Positions 1 to 8,126 of a stretch of 64,000 bases of DNA are shown piece by piece. Every line of letters begins with the position of its first letter. Position 1 is the stretch's first letter. Under the pieces are notes generated by a model. It saw only the letters and a program-made list of their open reading frames with translations. It was not told the DNA's origin and did not search any database. The stretch is from assembly GCA_022563855.1 (NCBI GenBank), contig JADFMN010000010.1, positions 54,674 through 118,673 on the forward strand, written 5' to 3'. Source of the stretch: Armatimonadota bacterium (lineage in GTDB: Bacteria; Armatimonadota; Fimbriimonadia; Fimbriimonadales; Fimbriimonadaceae). Made by a program: the position numbers and the translations under genes.

Positions 1-68
1 GTCCCGAGTCCCGAGTTGCACCGCTTGCCTCCCATTACGGAGCTGCGCCCTCCAACATTGAGCGCCCC

Positions 69-95
69 GGGGAGGGCGAGCGTCCTCGCGAGCCG
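69..95 (+). repeat. Dispersed intergenic repeat, copy 1
   Basis: A GGGAGGGCGAGCGTC-type motif followed by CGCGAGCCG. Near-identical copies lie on the opposite strand at about 721-753 and 14,016-14,043. All three are outside genes, so this is a family of short interspersed repeats rather than coding sequence. No function can be read from it. Confidence 0.6.
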
Positions 96-135
96 TAAAG
101 CATAAACGGTCGCCTAACCGGGTTGCTGACGATCC

Positions 136-612
136 TTAGTCTTGCCCTGGACGCAAGACTAGCGACTCGCCCTCACGATAATTCTGCAGTACGATCACCG
201 GACTGTCGTCATCTTCGAGCTTAAGTGTGAGGCGAGGGGCTTTTTGGTCTGCAAGATTGATGGACGGCCCTCCGGCTTCGCTGCCTCCAAAAAGGAGAAC
301 GCGCGGCGCAGTCTCGTCGAACAACATAAGGCGAGCTACTCCAAAGGACGTAAACCCTAGCTCTGCACGTACCTTCCCCTCGGCATCGACTAGCTCAAAT
401 CGGCTCGCCCTAACAACTTCTGCAATATCTGACTGTGACGACACAGACGACGTATGCAGTCTGTCCTGAGTAACTGCTCGAGCCCGAGTGGGGACCATGT
501 TGCTGAACAAAGCAACGAGCAAAGAAATCGTGGCAAGACTGATGCAAACGACGGTCAGCAGTCCGTTGTTCCTCTCGAGTTGAGACACCCTTTCTTCCAG
601 TTGACTTTCCAT
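136..612 (-). CDS. Hypothetical membrane-anchored protein with LVDAEGKVRAELG-type repeat
   Basis: 158 aa. Residues 1-16 look like a short coiled coil (EERVSQLERNNG), followed by one hydrophobic segment at about 18-40, so the C-terminal two thirds probably lie outside the cytoplasm. That part has degenerate repeats of the type F-E-L-V-D-A-E-G-K-V-R-A-E-L, then R-L-M-L-F-D, then P-R-L-T-L-K-L, suggesting a small beta-rich or beta-helical domain. I recognise the pattern from uncharacterised bacterial proteins but know no function. It stands alone, with repeats on both sides. Confidence 0.65.
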   Translation of the reverse strand: MESQLEERVSQLERNNGLLTVVCISLATISLLVALFSNMVPTRARAVTQDRLHTSSVSSQSDIAEVVRASRFELVDAEGKVRAELGFTSFGVARLMLFDETAPRVLLFGGSEAGGPSINLADQKAPRLTLKLEDDDSPVIVLQNYREGESLVLRPGQD

Positions 613-902
613 ACAGCTAGTCTACAACAGGTCGTACCTTCGGTTCGTGCTTTCATTTCTTGATTGCATCAGCGCCTGCTGAGCAGAAGACGTATCGCCA
701 ACGATAGCGAGCGGCGTAGCGCGGCTCGCGAAGACGCTCGCCCTCCCACCCCCAGCGAGATCGGCATCGAGCAACACTCCTCCCTTGGCCGAAGACGAGC
801 CGAAGCAAGAGCCGGTCGAAGGCGACCTCGACCTGGAAGAGCGCGGCAAGCCGCTGCACTCCACACCCGCGCGCCCGGGCGGGATACAATGCCCGCAGAG
901 CC
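613..902. other. Intergenic stretch with dispersed repeat copy 2
   Basis: No convincing gene on either strand. The short open frames here have no recognisable composition and read through the repeat. Positions 721-753 hold a reverse-orientation copy of the repeat at 69-95 (GGCTCGCGAAGACGCTCGCC). Confidence 0.5.
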
Positions 903-1691
903 ATGGAATTACGGATTCGGACATTGAGCGCCTACGTTGGCGCAATCGTACTGACAGCGGCGATCTCAGGATGCTCCGCGAGCGAGCCGGCCCAGAGCGA
1001 AGAAGAGGGCCACGCTACGCCCAGCGGGTATTGGGAGGGCGACGGCACAGCGAGCGAAAAGCTGATGAACGACGAGGTCCGCACGCTCACACGGACTGTC
1101 GAGTTCGAGTTCTGGTTCGCGATGAACGCCGACGGCGAGGCGTTCGGAGAGATCGAGTTGAAGTACGACGCGGAGCTTATCGTCATCGGCCTCCCGAAAG
1201 TCACGGTCCCGGCACCGGCCGGAATGTCGATCTCGTTCCAGCCAAAGGTCGGAGGCAAGATGACCGACCTCGACCCGACCCGCACGTTTCCGCTCGTCGG
1301 CATACTCGACGGCGACAACCTGACCCTGATGATTGCAACCCCGGAGGAGAAGCGCGAGACGCTCGACTTTACGATCCGCGGCGACGCGGGCGTCAGCGGC
1401 AGCATGGGCCTCGGCGAAAGCGGCGACGCCAGCGTCGGAATCGATGGCGGAAACGCGCAGCTGATCGTGATCGAGATCGACATGACTGCGTTCTCTCCGT
1501 TCAACGGCGCTGCGCCGGTCGAGAAGCGGGCCGGAGGCCCTTACGCCGCCAGGTTTGAGGAGAAAGGCGAGGAGTACGCCATCGAATGGAGCGCCCGCCA
1601 GATCGGCGGCGAGAAGCGAGAAGAGATGAAGATGACGCCGGAGATGGAGTTAGAGCTACGCCGGCTCAAAGAGCAGTTGGGGCTGGACTGA
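903..1691 (+). CDS. Predicted lipoprotein of unknown function
   Basis: 262 aa. The N-terminus is a lipoprotein signal: charged MELRIRTL, hydrophobic core, then a lipobox ISGC with the cysteine at about residue 24. The mature part starts with an acidic linker (SEEEGHATP) and a YWEGDGT motif, followed by beta-rich sequence (EFEFWFAMNADGEAFGEIELKYDAEL). The C-terminus is helical and charged. Proteins that begin with GYWEG after a lipobox often belong to small secreted beta-sandwich families, but I cannot assign this one. It ends in TGA shortly before the REP element and transposase. Confidence 0.7.
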   Translation: MELRIRTLSAYVGAIVLTAAISGCSASEPAQSEEEGHATPSGYWEGDGTASEKLMNDEVRTLTRTVEFEFWFAMNADGEAFGEIELKYDAELIVIGLPKVTVPAPAGMSISFQPKVGGKMTDLDPTRTFPLVGILDGDNLTLMIATPEEKRETLDFTIRGDAGVSGSMGLGESGDASVGIDGGNAQLIVIEIDMTAFSPFNGAAPVEKRAGGPYAARFEEKGEEYAIEWSARQIGGEKREEMKMTPEMELELRRLKEQLGLD

Positions 1692-1718
1692 GAGCCCCAG
1701 CGCCCACGCTCCATCGTA

Positions 1719-1774
1719 GTGCGGGTCTCCTAACCTGCACGCGTCAAGATTGTGGTGCGGGTCTCCAGACCTGC
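1719..1774. repeat. REP-like hairpins, left end of transposase locus
   Basis: Two similar palindromic units. Positions 1719-1741 hold one copy (GTGCGGGTCTCCTAACCTGCAC). Positions 1750-1774 hold a second in which GGGTCT and AGACC pair around CC. The 25 nt at 1750-1774 are the exact reverse complement of 2394-2418 on the other side of the transposase. This is the expected layout of REP sequences flanking their TnpA-REP transposase. Confidence 0.75.
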
Positions 1775-1779
1775 GCGAG

Positions 1780-2358
1780 TCAGCGCCGTCGATTGAGCAC
1801 TACTGAGTCCAGCAATCTGAACGTGACGAAGTACGTGCCTTCTTCCTTTATTATGTGAGTCAGTTCCCCTCTGTCCCTCGGCACGACGAACGGCGTATCA
1901 CTTGGTGGCGCAAAGTGTTCGAGAGGATCTCGGAATGCGGATTCTCGTGCAGAACTAAACGGCCAGTCACCAGGTGATGCACAAAGCTTAGCCTCGACCG
2001 GATTCATCTCAACGTACTTGCATGCCTGTGCAAAGTTCGCCTCCGACCGGACAAGGTGATTGAACGATTCTCTCTCCCAGAGTGTACCAGCGCGCCCCAG
2101 TTCTTGATTGATCCGCCTGGACGAGAACTTCTTTACTGAGCCAAGCCAGTCGTTCAGTGAGAGAAGTCTAGACATCGTCACGATCGCGTGCACATGATTG
2201 AACATGACGCACCAAGCGTGGACGGAGTGACGTTCGCCTCGTTTGAACAGAATGACGTCTTCGACGATCTCCGCGAGCATTCGATCCCGCAGAATACACG
2301 AACCTCTCTTTAGACGAGATCTCTTGTCTTCACGTGCTACTGCTTGAAGGAAATCCAT
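1780..2358 (-). CDS. REP-associated tyrosine transposase (IS200-like, Y1 HUH), apparently permuted
   Basis: 192 aa. The HUH-type metal motif is HVH at residues 55-57, in the context VMFNHVHAIV. The catalytic tyrosine is most likely Y115 in KYVEMNPVEAKL, which matches the YxxxNPVxAGL block of TnpA-REP proteins. Residues 92-106 (TLWERESFNHLVRSE) also fit. The odd feature is the C-terminus: residues 174-185 read GTYFVTFRLLDS, which in this family is normally the first beta strand at the N-terminus. Upstream of the ATG there is an in-frame TAG and no such strand. Either the protein is circularly permuted or it is a remnant of two head-to-tail copies. Exact inverted REP hairpins flank it. Confidence 0.85.
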   Translation of the reverse strand: MDFLQAVAREDKRSRLKRGSCILRDRMLAEIVEDVILFKRGERHSVHAWCVMFNHVHAIVTMSRLLSLNDWLGSVKKFSSRRINQELGRAGTLWERESFNHLVRSEANFAQACKYVEMNPVEAKLCASPGDWPFSSARESAFRDPLEHFAPPSDTPFVVPRDRGELTHIIKEEGTYFVTFRLLDSVVLNRRR

Positions 2359-2393
2359 CGATAGAAAGCCTCTCTAGCTACGCTCCTGGACGT

Positions 2394-2418
2394 GCAGGTC
2401 TGGAGACCCGCACCACAA
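2394..2418. repeat. REP-like hairpin, right end of transposase locus
   Basis: A 25-nt exact reverse complement of 1750-1774. It contains the AGGTCT-GG-AGACCC hairpin and lies 36 nt upstream of the transposase start codon. Confidence 0.75.
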
Positions 2419-2425
2419 TTTCGGA

Positions 2426-3172
2426 CTATGGTTCGAATTCAATCTGTTGCGGCGCGAATACCTCGACGTCGACGCCTTTGCAGTAGTGGACGAGATCAGG
2501 CGGGCCGGACTTGGTGATGCCGAGCGCGGCGGTCAGCGACTCGTCGCACTCCAGGCACTCGGCCGTTTGAATCGGATACGGCTTGTGCCAGACGCGGCCG
2601 GTCATCAGCTTGTCCCCTTTCTTCGCAAACAACAGATACCGCTCGAAGATCCAGAACTCAAGAGTGCCCGGTGATGCCTCGAAGACGTCGCCGAACTCAC
2701 CCATCCTTACTTGACACTTCGCGCCGCCGGGCGGAGGCCGGAGCCGCTCAGACTCGTACGCAAGCCCGTGTCCGTCGTCGTCGATCGACATCTTGGCAAG
2801 CGTGTATGTCAGTCCGAACCACCAGCGGGCAAAGCGCACTGCGAAGAGGTTTGCAGCGTCGAGCGAGAAGAACCACACGCCTGGTGATCCGCTCTCGTCC
2901 GTGACGTACGTGCGCACGTTCGTCTCGTGGAACGCGTTCGCTCCAGGTATTTCTGGAAGCCACGCGAAGCGTATCCCGTTCATTGTAAACAGCACGAGCC
3001 CAACGTACGCCTTCCCCTCATACGTCTCTACCGTCAGCCCATCGGGCAGCAGCGCTTGCATTTCCGCTGCGTCGGCTTCCCAGTGCAGAAAACTCAAGTG
3101 CCGCCAAGTGTGAAACATCGCTGGACTGCGGTCGGGCCTGTCTCTTAGGGCGAGCAATGCTTCGGTCTGCAT
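2426..3172 (-). CDS. DUF2071 (YqjF-like) protein
   Basis: 248 aa, full length for the family. Recognisable blocks are the N-terminal HLSFLHWEADAAEMQALLP (residues about 25-43), the P-x-x-x-A-F-H-E-T-N-V-R-T-Y-V segment (about 76-90) and the W-F-x-S-L-D-A segment. These match the DUF2071/acetoacetate-decarboxylase-like fold. No enzymatic activity is established for the family, and some members are named YqjF. It is co-oriented with the methyltransferase gene 10 nt upstream and may share its transcript. Confidence 0.8.
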   Translation of the reverse strand: MQTEALLALRDRPDRSPAMFHTWRHLSFLHWEADAAEMQALLPDGLTVETYEGKAYVGLVLFTMNGIRFAWLPEIPGANAFHETNVRTYVTDESGSPGVWFFSLDAANLFAVRFARWWFGLTYTLAKMSIDDDGHGLAYESERLRPPPGGAKCQVRMGEFGDVFEASPGTLEFWIFERYLLFAKKGDKLMTGRVWHKPYPIQTAECLECDESLTAALGITKSGPPDLVHYCKGVDVEVFAPQQIEFEP

Positions 3173-3182
3173 TTCATCTCCT

Positions 3183-4463
3183 TCATATACCGTCGCCTGA
3201 CCCAGCGACAGTTACATCTCCATAACTTCTCAAGGCCTGCGATTCTGTCTCCCACACCGACCGCATCAGTTCGTCGACGCAGGCAGAGCTTGCGCGCTCT
3301 GTGTCGAGCGTGAGGACGAACTCGACGTTGACCGGCTTCTTTGAGTACCGCTGAGCGCTGACTCTGTACCGCTTGTACACCTTCATGTCGATCGAGACGC
3401 GACCAAGCGCGACGTTCGCTTCGATCAGCTCCCGCAGCGGGATCGTGCCGTCCGTCGAGTAGCTGGTCAGCACGTAGCGCGCGTTGATCTCCCTCAGCAG
3501 GCTTCTATACTCGCCTATTGCGTCCGATCGAGAGTTGTAGGCGCTTCTGCGCTCGGTTCGCCAATCGAGTCGAATCGCGGCCTTTGTTCCTGGGGTGATA
3601 CGCTTGCTCAACAAAGGCTTGTCCCAAAGGGCGACCGAATTGAGCACATGGTAGTTGCTACCATAAGGGTGCTGGTTGTACGGCGGATCGATGTAGACGA
3701 CGTCTAATCTGCGGCTGGCGAGGCTGCGAGCGACCTCGCTTGCATCTCCGCAGACGACTTCGTTCGCTCTGCCGTTGTCGCGGAACACCGAGGGTCTGAG
3801 TTTCAGATCGGTCGCGATGCGGTAAAGCGCGGTCCCCGTCTTCCCGCCCCAACCGTTGTGAAACCCTTTGAACACTCCGCTCGTGTTGCTGCGGTAGCAC
3901 GCCTCGTACAGCAGCGGAGCGATCAGACAGTCGCTCTCCGCACGGTCGATCGCTCCACCTTGCAGCCACTCTTCGATCTGCACGCGGATCGCGTCGATAC
4001 GCATCCCGTTCTTCCGCATGTAGAACATGCGGTCACGGCTCACGTCGTAATCGTCGTCGCTCAGCGGGCACAGGTGTTCGGTGACCCAGTCGACTCGGCC
4101 GGGAAGCTCGTTCAGCAATTTGATCGCTGAAACATAGCCGCCGAACGACGCAAACTCCGGCGGCTTGTTCTGGCCGATGTAACAACCGTTGATGCACCTC
4201 GCGTACGGCTCCCAATCGTTGGCGATGACCTTGTATCCGAGCGTCTTTGCGAGACGAGACACGACGCCGCTGCCAGCGAACAGATCGACAAATACAGCGT
4301 CTTCATTTAGGTCGCATCGGCGCAGCGCAATTTGAATCAGATCAAGCAGTTTCCGCTTGCTGCCGATGTACGGAATCACCTGGTTGTACGCATACTCCTC
4401 CGTGCTGGCGGCCGCGTGTTGCCGCGCATCGTACGGCATCAATTTCGTATGCTCAGGCGTCAC
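3183..4463 (-). CDS. D12-class DNA adenine N6-methyltransferase, orphan
   Basis: 426 aa. The D12/Dam architecture is clear: Y-I-G-S-K-R-K-L-L near residue 32, the SAM-binding motif VFVDLFAGSGVVSRLA (about 57-72) and the catalytic DPPYN motif at about 260. The enzyme should transfer a methyl group from S-adenosylmethionine to adenine N6 in duplex DNA. No restriction endonuclease gene is adjacent, so it is either an orphan regulatory methylase or part of a dismantled system. The C-terminal part (SAQRYSKKPVNVEFVL) may be involved in target recognition. The product is probably co-transcribed with the downstream DUF2071 gene. Confidence 0.9.
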   Translation of the reverse strand: MTPEHTKLMPYDARQHAAASTEEYAYNQVIPYIGSKRKLLDLIQIALRRCDLNEDAVFVDLFAGSGVVSRLAKTLGYKVIANDWEPYARCINGCYIGQNKPPEFASFGGYVSAIKLLNELPGRVDWVTEHLCPLSDDDYDVSRDRMFYMRKNGMRIDAIRVQIEEWLQGGAIDRAESDCLIAPLLYEACYRSNTSGVFKGFHNGWGGKTGTALYRIATDLKLRPSVFRDNGRANEVVCGDASEVARSLASRRLDVVYIDPPYNQHPYGSNYHVLNSVALWDKPLLSKRITPGTKAAIRLDWRTERRSAYNSRSDAIGEYRSLLREINARYVLTSYSTDGTIPLRELIEANVALGRVSIDMKVYKRYRVSAQRYSKKPVNVEFVLTLDTERASSACVDELMRSVWETESQALRSYGDVTVAGSGDGI

Positions 4464-4665
4464 CGCATAGTCGCTTATCGGACGTCTCCAGCCAAGAAGT
4501 TGGCGATGGTGCTGTCGAATTCAACTATAGCATTTGTAGCGAGTCATCGAGGGGCGATTGAACCTACGTTGTACCTAATGCTGGTACCGTCAGACCGCCC
4601 ATGGTCGTTGTCTCAAAGAGCATGAATGGGTAAAGTTTCGCATCCGACCGGCCAATCTATACAAA

Positions 4666-5016
4666 GTGCTACAGAGTCCACAGCTTTCTGACGATAGGAT
4701 CGAGTTCAGCAGCGAAATAGAGCTGCTGGTCGCAGCGTTAGAGGAGCATCCTGGAATCGTGATTCTCGATCGCAGCCCATCGGCCAGCGACGGAACCGCA
4801 TACGTTTCGTTCACATTCGACAGCAAGCCAGCGATCATCCCGATGCTCGCACACAGCCTTGCGTGCACGCTCGACCGAAGGGTCTGCATTTGGGCGCTCA
4901 CTGTCGAGTACGTTGTCAGCGGCGTACCCACTGTCAGGCTCGCCACCGCCCCGGCAAACGTTGAGGTTCTGGCAGAGTCCGTGAGATGCTCGATTCTCAA
5001 GTCCTTGCCCGGGTAG
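4666..5016 (+). CDS. Possible small hypothetical protein
   Basis: About 116 aa from a GTG start, and the frame stays open upstream to 4579 without an ATG. The composition looks protein-like (ELLVAALEEHPGIVILDRSP, then alternating beta and helical segments). There is no clear ribosome binding site and I recognise no family. A 136-aa frame on the opposite strand (4590-5000) is the competing reading, but its composition (STVSAQMQTLRSSV) looks less natural. The ~600 bases between the methyltransferase and the redox gene hold nothing else. Confidence 0.35.
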   Translation: MLQSPQLSDDRIEFSSEIELLVAALEEHPGIVILDRSPSASDGTAYVSFTFDSKPAIIPMLAHSLACTLDRRVCIWALTVEYVVSGVPTVRLATAPANVEVLAESVRCSILKSLPG

Positions 5017-5082
5017 CCATACCTATGTCGCCGATCGACAGTCCGATTGCGCGGCGATTAAGCATGCGTCGATACACGGAAT

Positions 5083-5454
5083 CTAGTCGTCTTTATCCCC
5101 TCTGAACATGAACAGCGCGAAGAACGACCGTCCGTGCGCAAAGATCCAGTAGCCGATCTCGACAAGCCACACGAGCGGCGGATACGACAACAGGCGCGCG
5201 AACCAACCCCAGCCGACGCGCTCCAATACGAACAGCGTTGCCCGTCCCGCCTTCAGCACACGGCCGTCGTTCGTCACGACGTGGACGGCGCGCTCGCACG
5301 CTTTGAAAATATCTGACGTCATCGGGGGCGTCGGCGCCTCTTGATACGGCGCGGATTGGAAAACGCGCTGTGTGTCTTTTCGCCTGGCCCAGGCGACCAT
5401 GCGGCGTCACAGCCCTCATCCGCCGTCCCAAAGAATCCAGTGCCGGTCGTCCAT
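5083..5454 (-). CDS. Selenocysteine-containing DCC-family (DUF393) thiol-disulfide oxidoreductase, UxxU active site
   Basis: 123 aa if two in-frame UGA codons (codons 13 and 16; plus-strand 5416-5418 and 5407-5409) are read as selenocysteine. The N-terminus is then W-D-G-G-U-G-L-U-R-R-M, which superimposes on the D-G-x-C-x-x-C signature of DUF393 proteins with both cysteines replaced. Downstream sequence is a complete DUF393 domain: RAVHVVTNDGRVLKAGRATL (about 51-70) and the P-P-L-V-W-L-V-E-I-G-Y-W-I-F-A block near the C-terminus. The ATG at 5454-5452 overlaps the pxpC stop by one base (TGATG), which fixes the start upstream of both UGAs and implies translational coupling. A conventional caller would begin at the ATG at 5400 and lose the active site. 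Substrate is unknown. Confidence 0.82.
5380..5396 (-). promoter_or_regulatory. Candidate bacterial SECIS hairpin of the DCC-family gene
   Basis: On the coding strand TCGCCT pairs with AGGCGA around a five-base loop GGGCC. The stem begins 10 nt after the second UGA, so the loop lies about 17-21 nt after it. Distance and a GG-starting apical loop resemble the E. coli fdhF SECIS upper stem-loop, but I see no bulged U. Inference from sequence only. Confidence 0.55.
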
Positions 5455-6335
5455 CAATGCCCGCTAACCAACAAGCTTATCAGCTTGAGCTGCGAGGACC
5501 GTCGAAGTTCGTCCTCGCCCCAAATCTCCTGTGCCGCCTCGCAGGTCGTCCGCTCGAAATAAACGGCAGCGCCAGCCATGAGCTGCCCTAGCCGATCCAG
5601 GTCCGCACGAATGATCGTGCCGAGCTTGCGGTAGCCGCCGATTGTCGGGCCATCCGGTCCGTGGATCATGATAGTGCCATCTTCCGAAGCCTGAATCGAG
5701 CCGAACACCGACGGCTCGCTGATCTCCGTAGCGGGAGCAGAAGCAACCGGCGTACCTCGGAGACGCAATCCGACGCGGTTGATCTCGCGTGTGACCTGGT
5801 ACTGACCGTGCAGCGCTTCGTCTGGGCCGATGTAGCGCAAACGTCTGCTCGTCATCGAGGCGGGTTCGTCGGCAAGTGAGGTCGGCTGAGCAGCGCTCCG
5901 CGTTTCGGCGCTGCAAAGCACATCGCCGGAATCGACGATCGTGCCCGACGCGCTTCCGAGAATCGGCTTGGCGCACCAACCCCCGGGGGCTGCAACGTAC
6001 GTCCGCAGACCGACGACCGGCGGCCCGATCTCCACGCGGTCTCCTTTCCGCAGTTGCAGAAGCGACCGGGCTGGATACGTCTTTTCGTCGACCGATACGT
6101 CCCGCGCCCCGCCGACCACTGCTATCGCACCCGCTTCGAGCGCTTCAAACTCAAGCGTTCCAAGCGCGAACTCGATCGAGGGCGCACCCAGGTCGTTCCG
6201 CACCAGGGCGTTTGCCAGCGCAAAAGACTCGCGGTCGAAAGCGCCTCCCGGCGGGACGCCGTGCTTCCGTCTGCCAGGCCGACCGGCGTCTTCCAGCGAC
6301 GCGATCCCGATCATTCGCCCGATCTCAATCTTCAC
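5454..6335 (-). CDS. pxpC: 5-oxoprolinase subunit C (carboxyltransferase-like, KipA family)
   Basis: 293 aa. The N-terminus has the family signature: PGRRKHGVPPGGAFDRES (about 20-37), then ALVRNDLGAPSIE, then GG-A-R-D-V-S-V. The C-terminal half carries S-E-P-S-V-F-G-S-I-Q and the G-P-D-G-P-T-I-G-G-Y block. PxpC works with PxpA and PxpB to hydrolyse 5-oxoproline (pyroglutamate) to glutamate with ATP. Start overlaps the pxpA stop by 4 nt and its stop overlaps the start of the Sec-DCC gene by one base, so the four genes form one coupled operon. Confidence 0.92.
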   Translation of the reverse strand: MKIEIGRMIGIASLEDAGRPGRRKHGVPPGGAFDRESFALANALVRNDLGAPSIEFALGTLEFEALEAGAIAVVGGARDVSVDEKTYPARSLLQLRKGDRVEIGPPVVGLRTYVAAPGGWCAKPILGSASGTIVDSGDVLCSAETRSAAQPTSLADEPASMTSRRLRYIGPDEALHGQYQVTREINRVGLRLRGTPVASAPATEISEPSVFGSIQASEDGTIMIHGPDGPTIGGYRKLGTIIRADLDRLGQLMAGAAVYFERTTCEAAQEIWGEDELRRSSQLKLISLLVSGH

Positions 6336-7006
6336 GCCCTAACCTCATAGCCGGCGTCAGACAGAGTGCGCAGCACGTGCTCTGCGATCGCAACGCAGCC
6401 TGGAGTGTCGCCGTGGACGCAAATTGAGTCAACCCGCCGGGCCAGGCGCAAGACCTGTGCTGCGATCTCATCATGGCTCGAAAGAACGGCCCCGCTCTGC
6501 GATCTGGCGACGAGTATTCCGTCCGAATCGTACGCGCGATCGGCAAAACCCTCGCGAATCAGCCGAACGCCAGCGACCCGCGCTATTTCTTCATGGTGCG
6601 TGCCCGGCATTCCGAGCAACGGCTCCTTGCCCGATGACAAAAGAGTGGCCACCGCATCCGCCGCGAGGCCGGGAACGATCGTGCCGTTGTACAGCGCGCC
6701 GTGCGGCTTGACGTAATCCCACTCTGCTACCTCCAGTTGATCCACAAGGCTTGATAGCAGATCGTCGCGCTCCTCTTTGCTTGTGATTCTCAAGGGAGTG
6801 CGCCCCATCCCTGCGCGATCCGGCACACCGGGGTGCGCCCCGACCCTTACCCCTGCCGTTATGCACTTCGCGACCGTTGCCATCGTAAGATCGACGGAGC
6901 CCGCGTGCGCGCCGCAGCACACGTTCGCGCTCGTGGCTATTCGCAGCAGCTCGCCGTCGAAAGCAAACCCCTCGCCGACGTCCACGTTGATGTCGATCAC
7001 CTTCAC
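6332..7006 (-). CDS. pxpA: 5-oxoprolinase subunit A (LamB/YcsF family)
   Basis: 224 aa, slightly shorter than typical (about 250). Conserved blocks: DINVDVGEGFAFDGELL, the S-A-N-V-C-C-G-A-H-A-G loop (about 27-37), GVRVGAHPGVPDRAGMGR, and V-K-P-H-G-A-L-Y-N. The C-terminus has the characteristic I-C-V-H-G-D-T-P-G block. It is the catalytic partner in ATP-dependent 5-oxoproline ring opening. It sits between pxpB and pxpC with ATGA overlaps on both sides. Confidence 0.93.
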   Translation of the reverse strand: MKVIDINVDVGEGFAFDGELLRIATSANVCCGAHAGSVDLTMATVAKCITAGVRVGAHPGVPDRAGMGRTPLRITSKEERDDLLSSLVDQLEVAEWDYVKPHGALYNGTIVPGLAADAVATLLSSGKEPLLGMPGTHHEEIARVAGVRLIREGFADRAYDSDGILVARSQSGAVLSSHDEIAAQVLRLARRVDSICVHGDTPGCVAIAEHVLRTLSDAGYEVRA

Positions 7007-7650
7007 AGCCTCTCTCCTTGCAGGCTCTTATAATCGCGCAATCCGATCGCCCTGAATGCGACCCGATCTCCGGCGCTGATCGGAAAGTAATCCTCCGACA
7101 TGTTCACGATTTCCAGAGGCGTGATGCCCAGCAGCCTCCAACCGCCGGGTCTTCCGCCGGGGTAAATGCCGGTCTGTCGCCCCGCTACAGCGACCGCTCC
7201 GTTCGGAACCATGAGCCTCGGGGCAGCCAGCCGCCCAAGTCCCGCGATCTGCGAAGGCAAGTAGCCCAAATACGGAAACCCAGGCGAAAACCCGACTGCG
7301 TAACACGTGTATTCGACCGACGTGTGGTGTCGCACCAGATCATCTGGCGATAGATCAAGCTCGCTGGCGCTCGACTCTAAATCCTCGCCCAAGTCGTAGC
7401 AGACCGGCACTTCGTGCAACTTTCCCACAACCCCCTGCTGATAAGGTGTGGATTGTTCCAGCGCTCCCTGAAGGGCTTCGAGGTCAAACTCGGATGGATC
7501 GACGTAAACTCCGAGCGTATCGTAAGAAGCGCTTACCTCCAGAACGCCGGGAAGGTTCAGCCGCTCGACTCTTGCGGCGACGACGAACGCCGGCGCAAAG
7601 TCGATGTCGCGTACGATGAACGCAGCGTCGCCGAGCGGCTCGATCCTCAT
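7003..7650 (-). CDS. pxpB: 5-oxoprolinase subunit B (KipI family)
   Basis: 215 aa. It has the allophanate-hydrolase-subunit-1-like fold signature: [10 protein letters not shown] at the N-terminus, V-P-V-C-Y-D near residue 99 and the [12 protein letters not shown] block (about 138-149), then [21 protein letters not shown]. First gene of the pxpB-pxpA-pxpC-DCC operon. It is divergent from dut with 29 nt between the starts, so both promoters must lie in or overlap this short gap or the 5' ends. Confidence 0.92.
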   Translation of the reverse strand: MRIEPLGDAAFIVRDIDFAPAFVVAARVERLNLPGVLEVSASYDTLGVYVDPSEFDLEALQGALEQSTPYQQGVVGKLHEVPVCYDLGEDLESSASELDLSPDDLVRHHTSVEYTCYAVGFSPGFPYLGYLPSQIAGLGRLAAPRLMVPNGAVAVAGRQTGIYPGGRPGGWRLLGITPLEIVNMSEDYFPISAGDRVAFRAIGLRDYKSLQGERL

Positions 7651-7679
7651 GCGCCAAGCTTACGCCATTAGGACAAAAA

Positions 7680-8126
7680 GTGACTGTGGACGATCAACCG
7701 ACAGTACGCGTCGTGCTCGAGAACGGGGCAACCATGCCTGAGTACCAAACAGCAGGTTCTGCTGGAATGGACCTACGGTCTGTCGAAAGCGCCGAACTGG
7801 CACCGCTTGAGAGAAAGCGCGTTTCTACGGGGCTGAAGATTGCGATACCGCTTGGTTACGAGGGTCAGGTTAGGCCGAGATCCGGCCTGGCGCTCAAGAA
7901 GGGGATCACGCTCGTGAACACTCCGGGCACGATCGACAGCGACTATCGAGGCGAAATCGGCGTGATCTTGATCAACCTGAGCGACAAAACGGTAATACTA
8001 GAAGCAGGTGAACGGATTGCGCAGTTGGTCATTGTTCCGGTGTCGCAAGCCGTACTGATCGGAGTAGAGACGTTGGACGAAACTGCGCGCGGCGGAGGCG
8101 GATTTGGCAGCACAGGATCAGAATAA
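7680..8126 (+). CDS. dut: Deoxyuridine 5'-triphosphate nucleotidohydrolase (dUTPase)
   Basis: 148 aa from a GTG start. All five trimeric dUTPase motifs are present: [10 protein letters not shown] (motif 1), [11 protein letters not shown] (2), [11 protein letters not shown] (3), R-I-A-Q-L-V-I-V-P (4) and the flexible [12 protein letters not shown]-terminal arm (5). It converts dUTP to dUMP and pyrophosphate, keeping uracil out of DNA and feeding thymidylate synthesis. The 3' end overlaps the next gene by 23 nt. Confidence 0.95.
   Translation: MTVDDQPTVRVVLENGATMPEYQTAGSAGMDLRSVESAELAPLERKRVSTGLKIAIPLGYEGQVRPRSGLALKKGITLVNTPGTIDSDYRGEIGVILINLSDKTVILEAGERIAQLVIVPVSQAVLIGVETLDETARGGGGFGSTGSE

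Noticed and set aside
5083..5400. 105-aa protein starting at the ATG at 5,400 as the real gene
   Set aside because: It lacks the family's active-site motif, whereas the upstream coupled ATG gives a complete domain if UGA is read as Sec.
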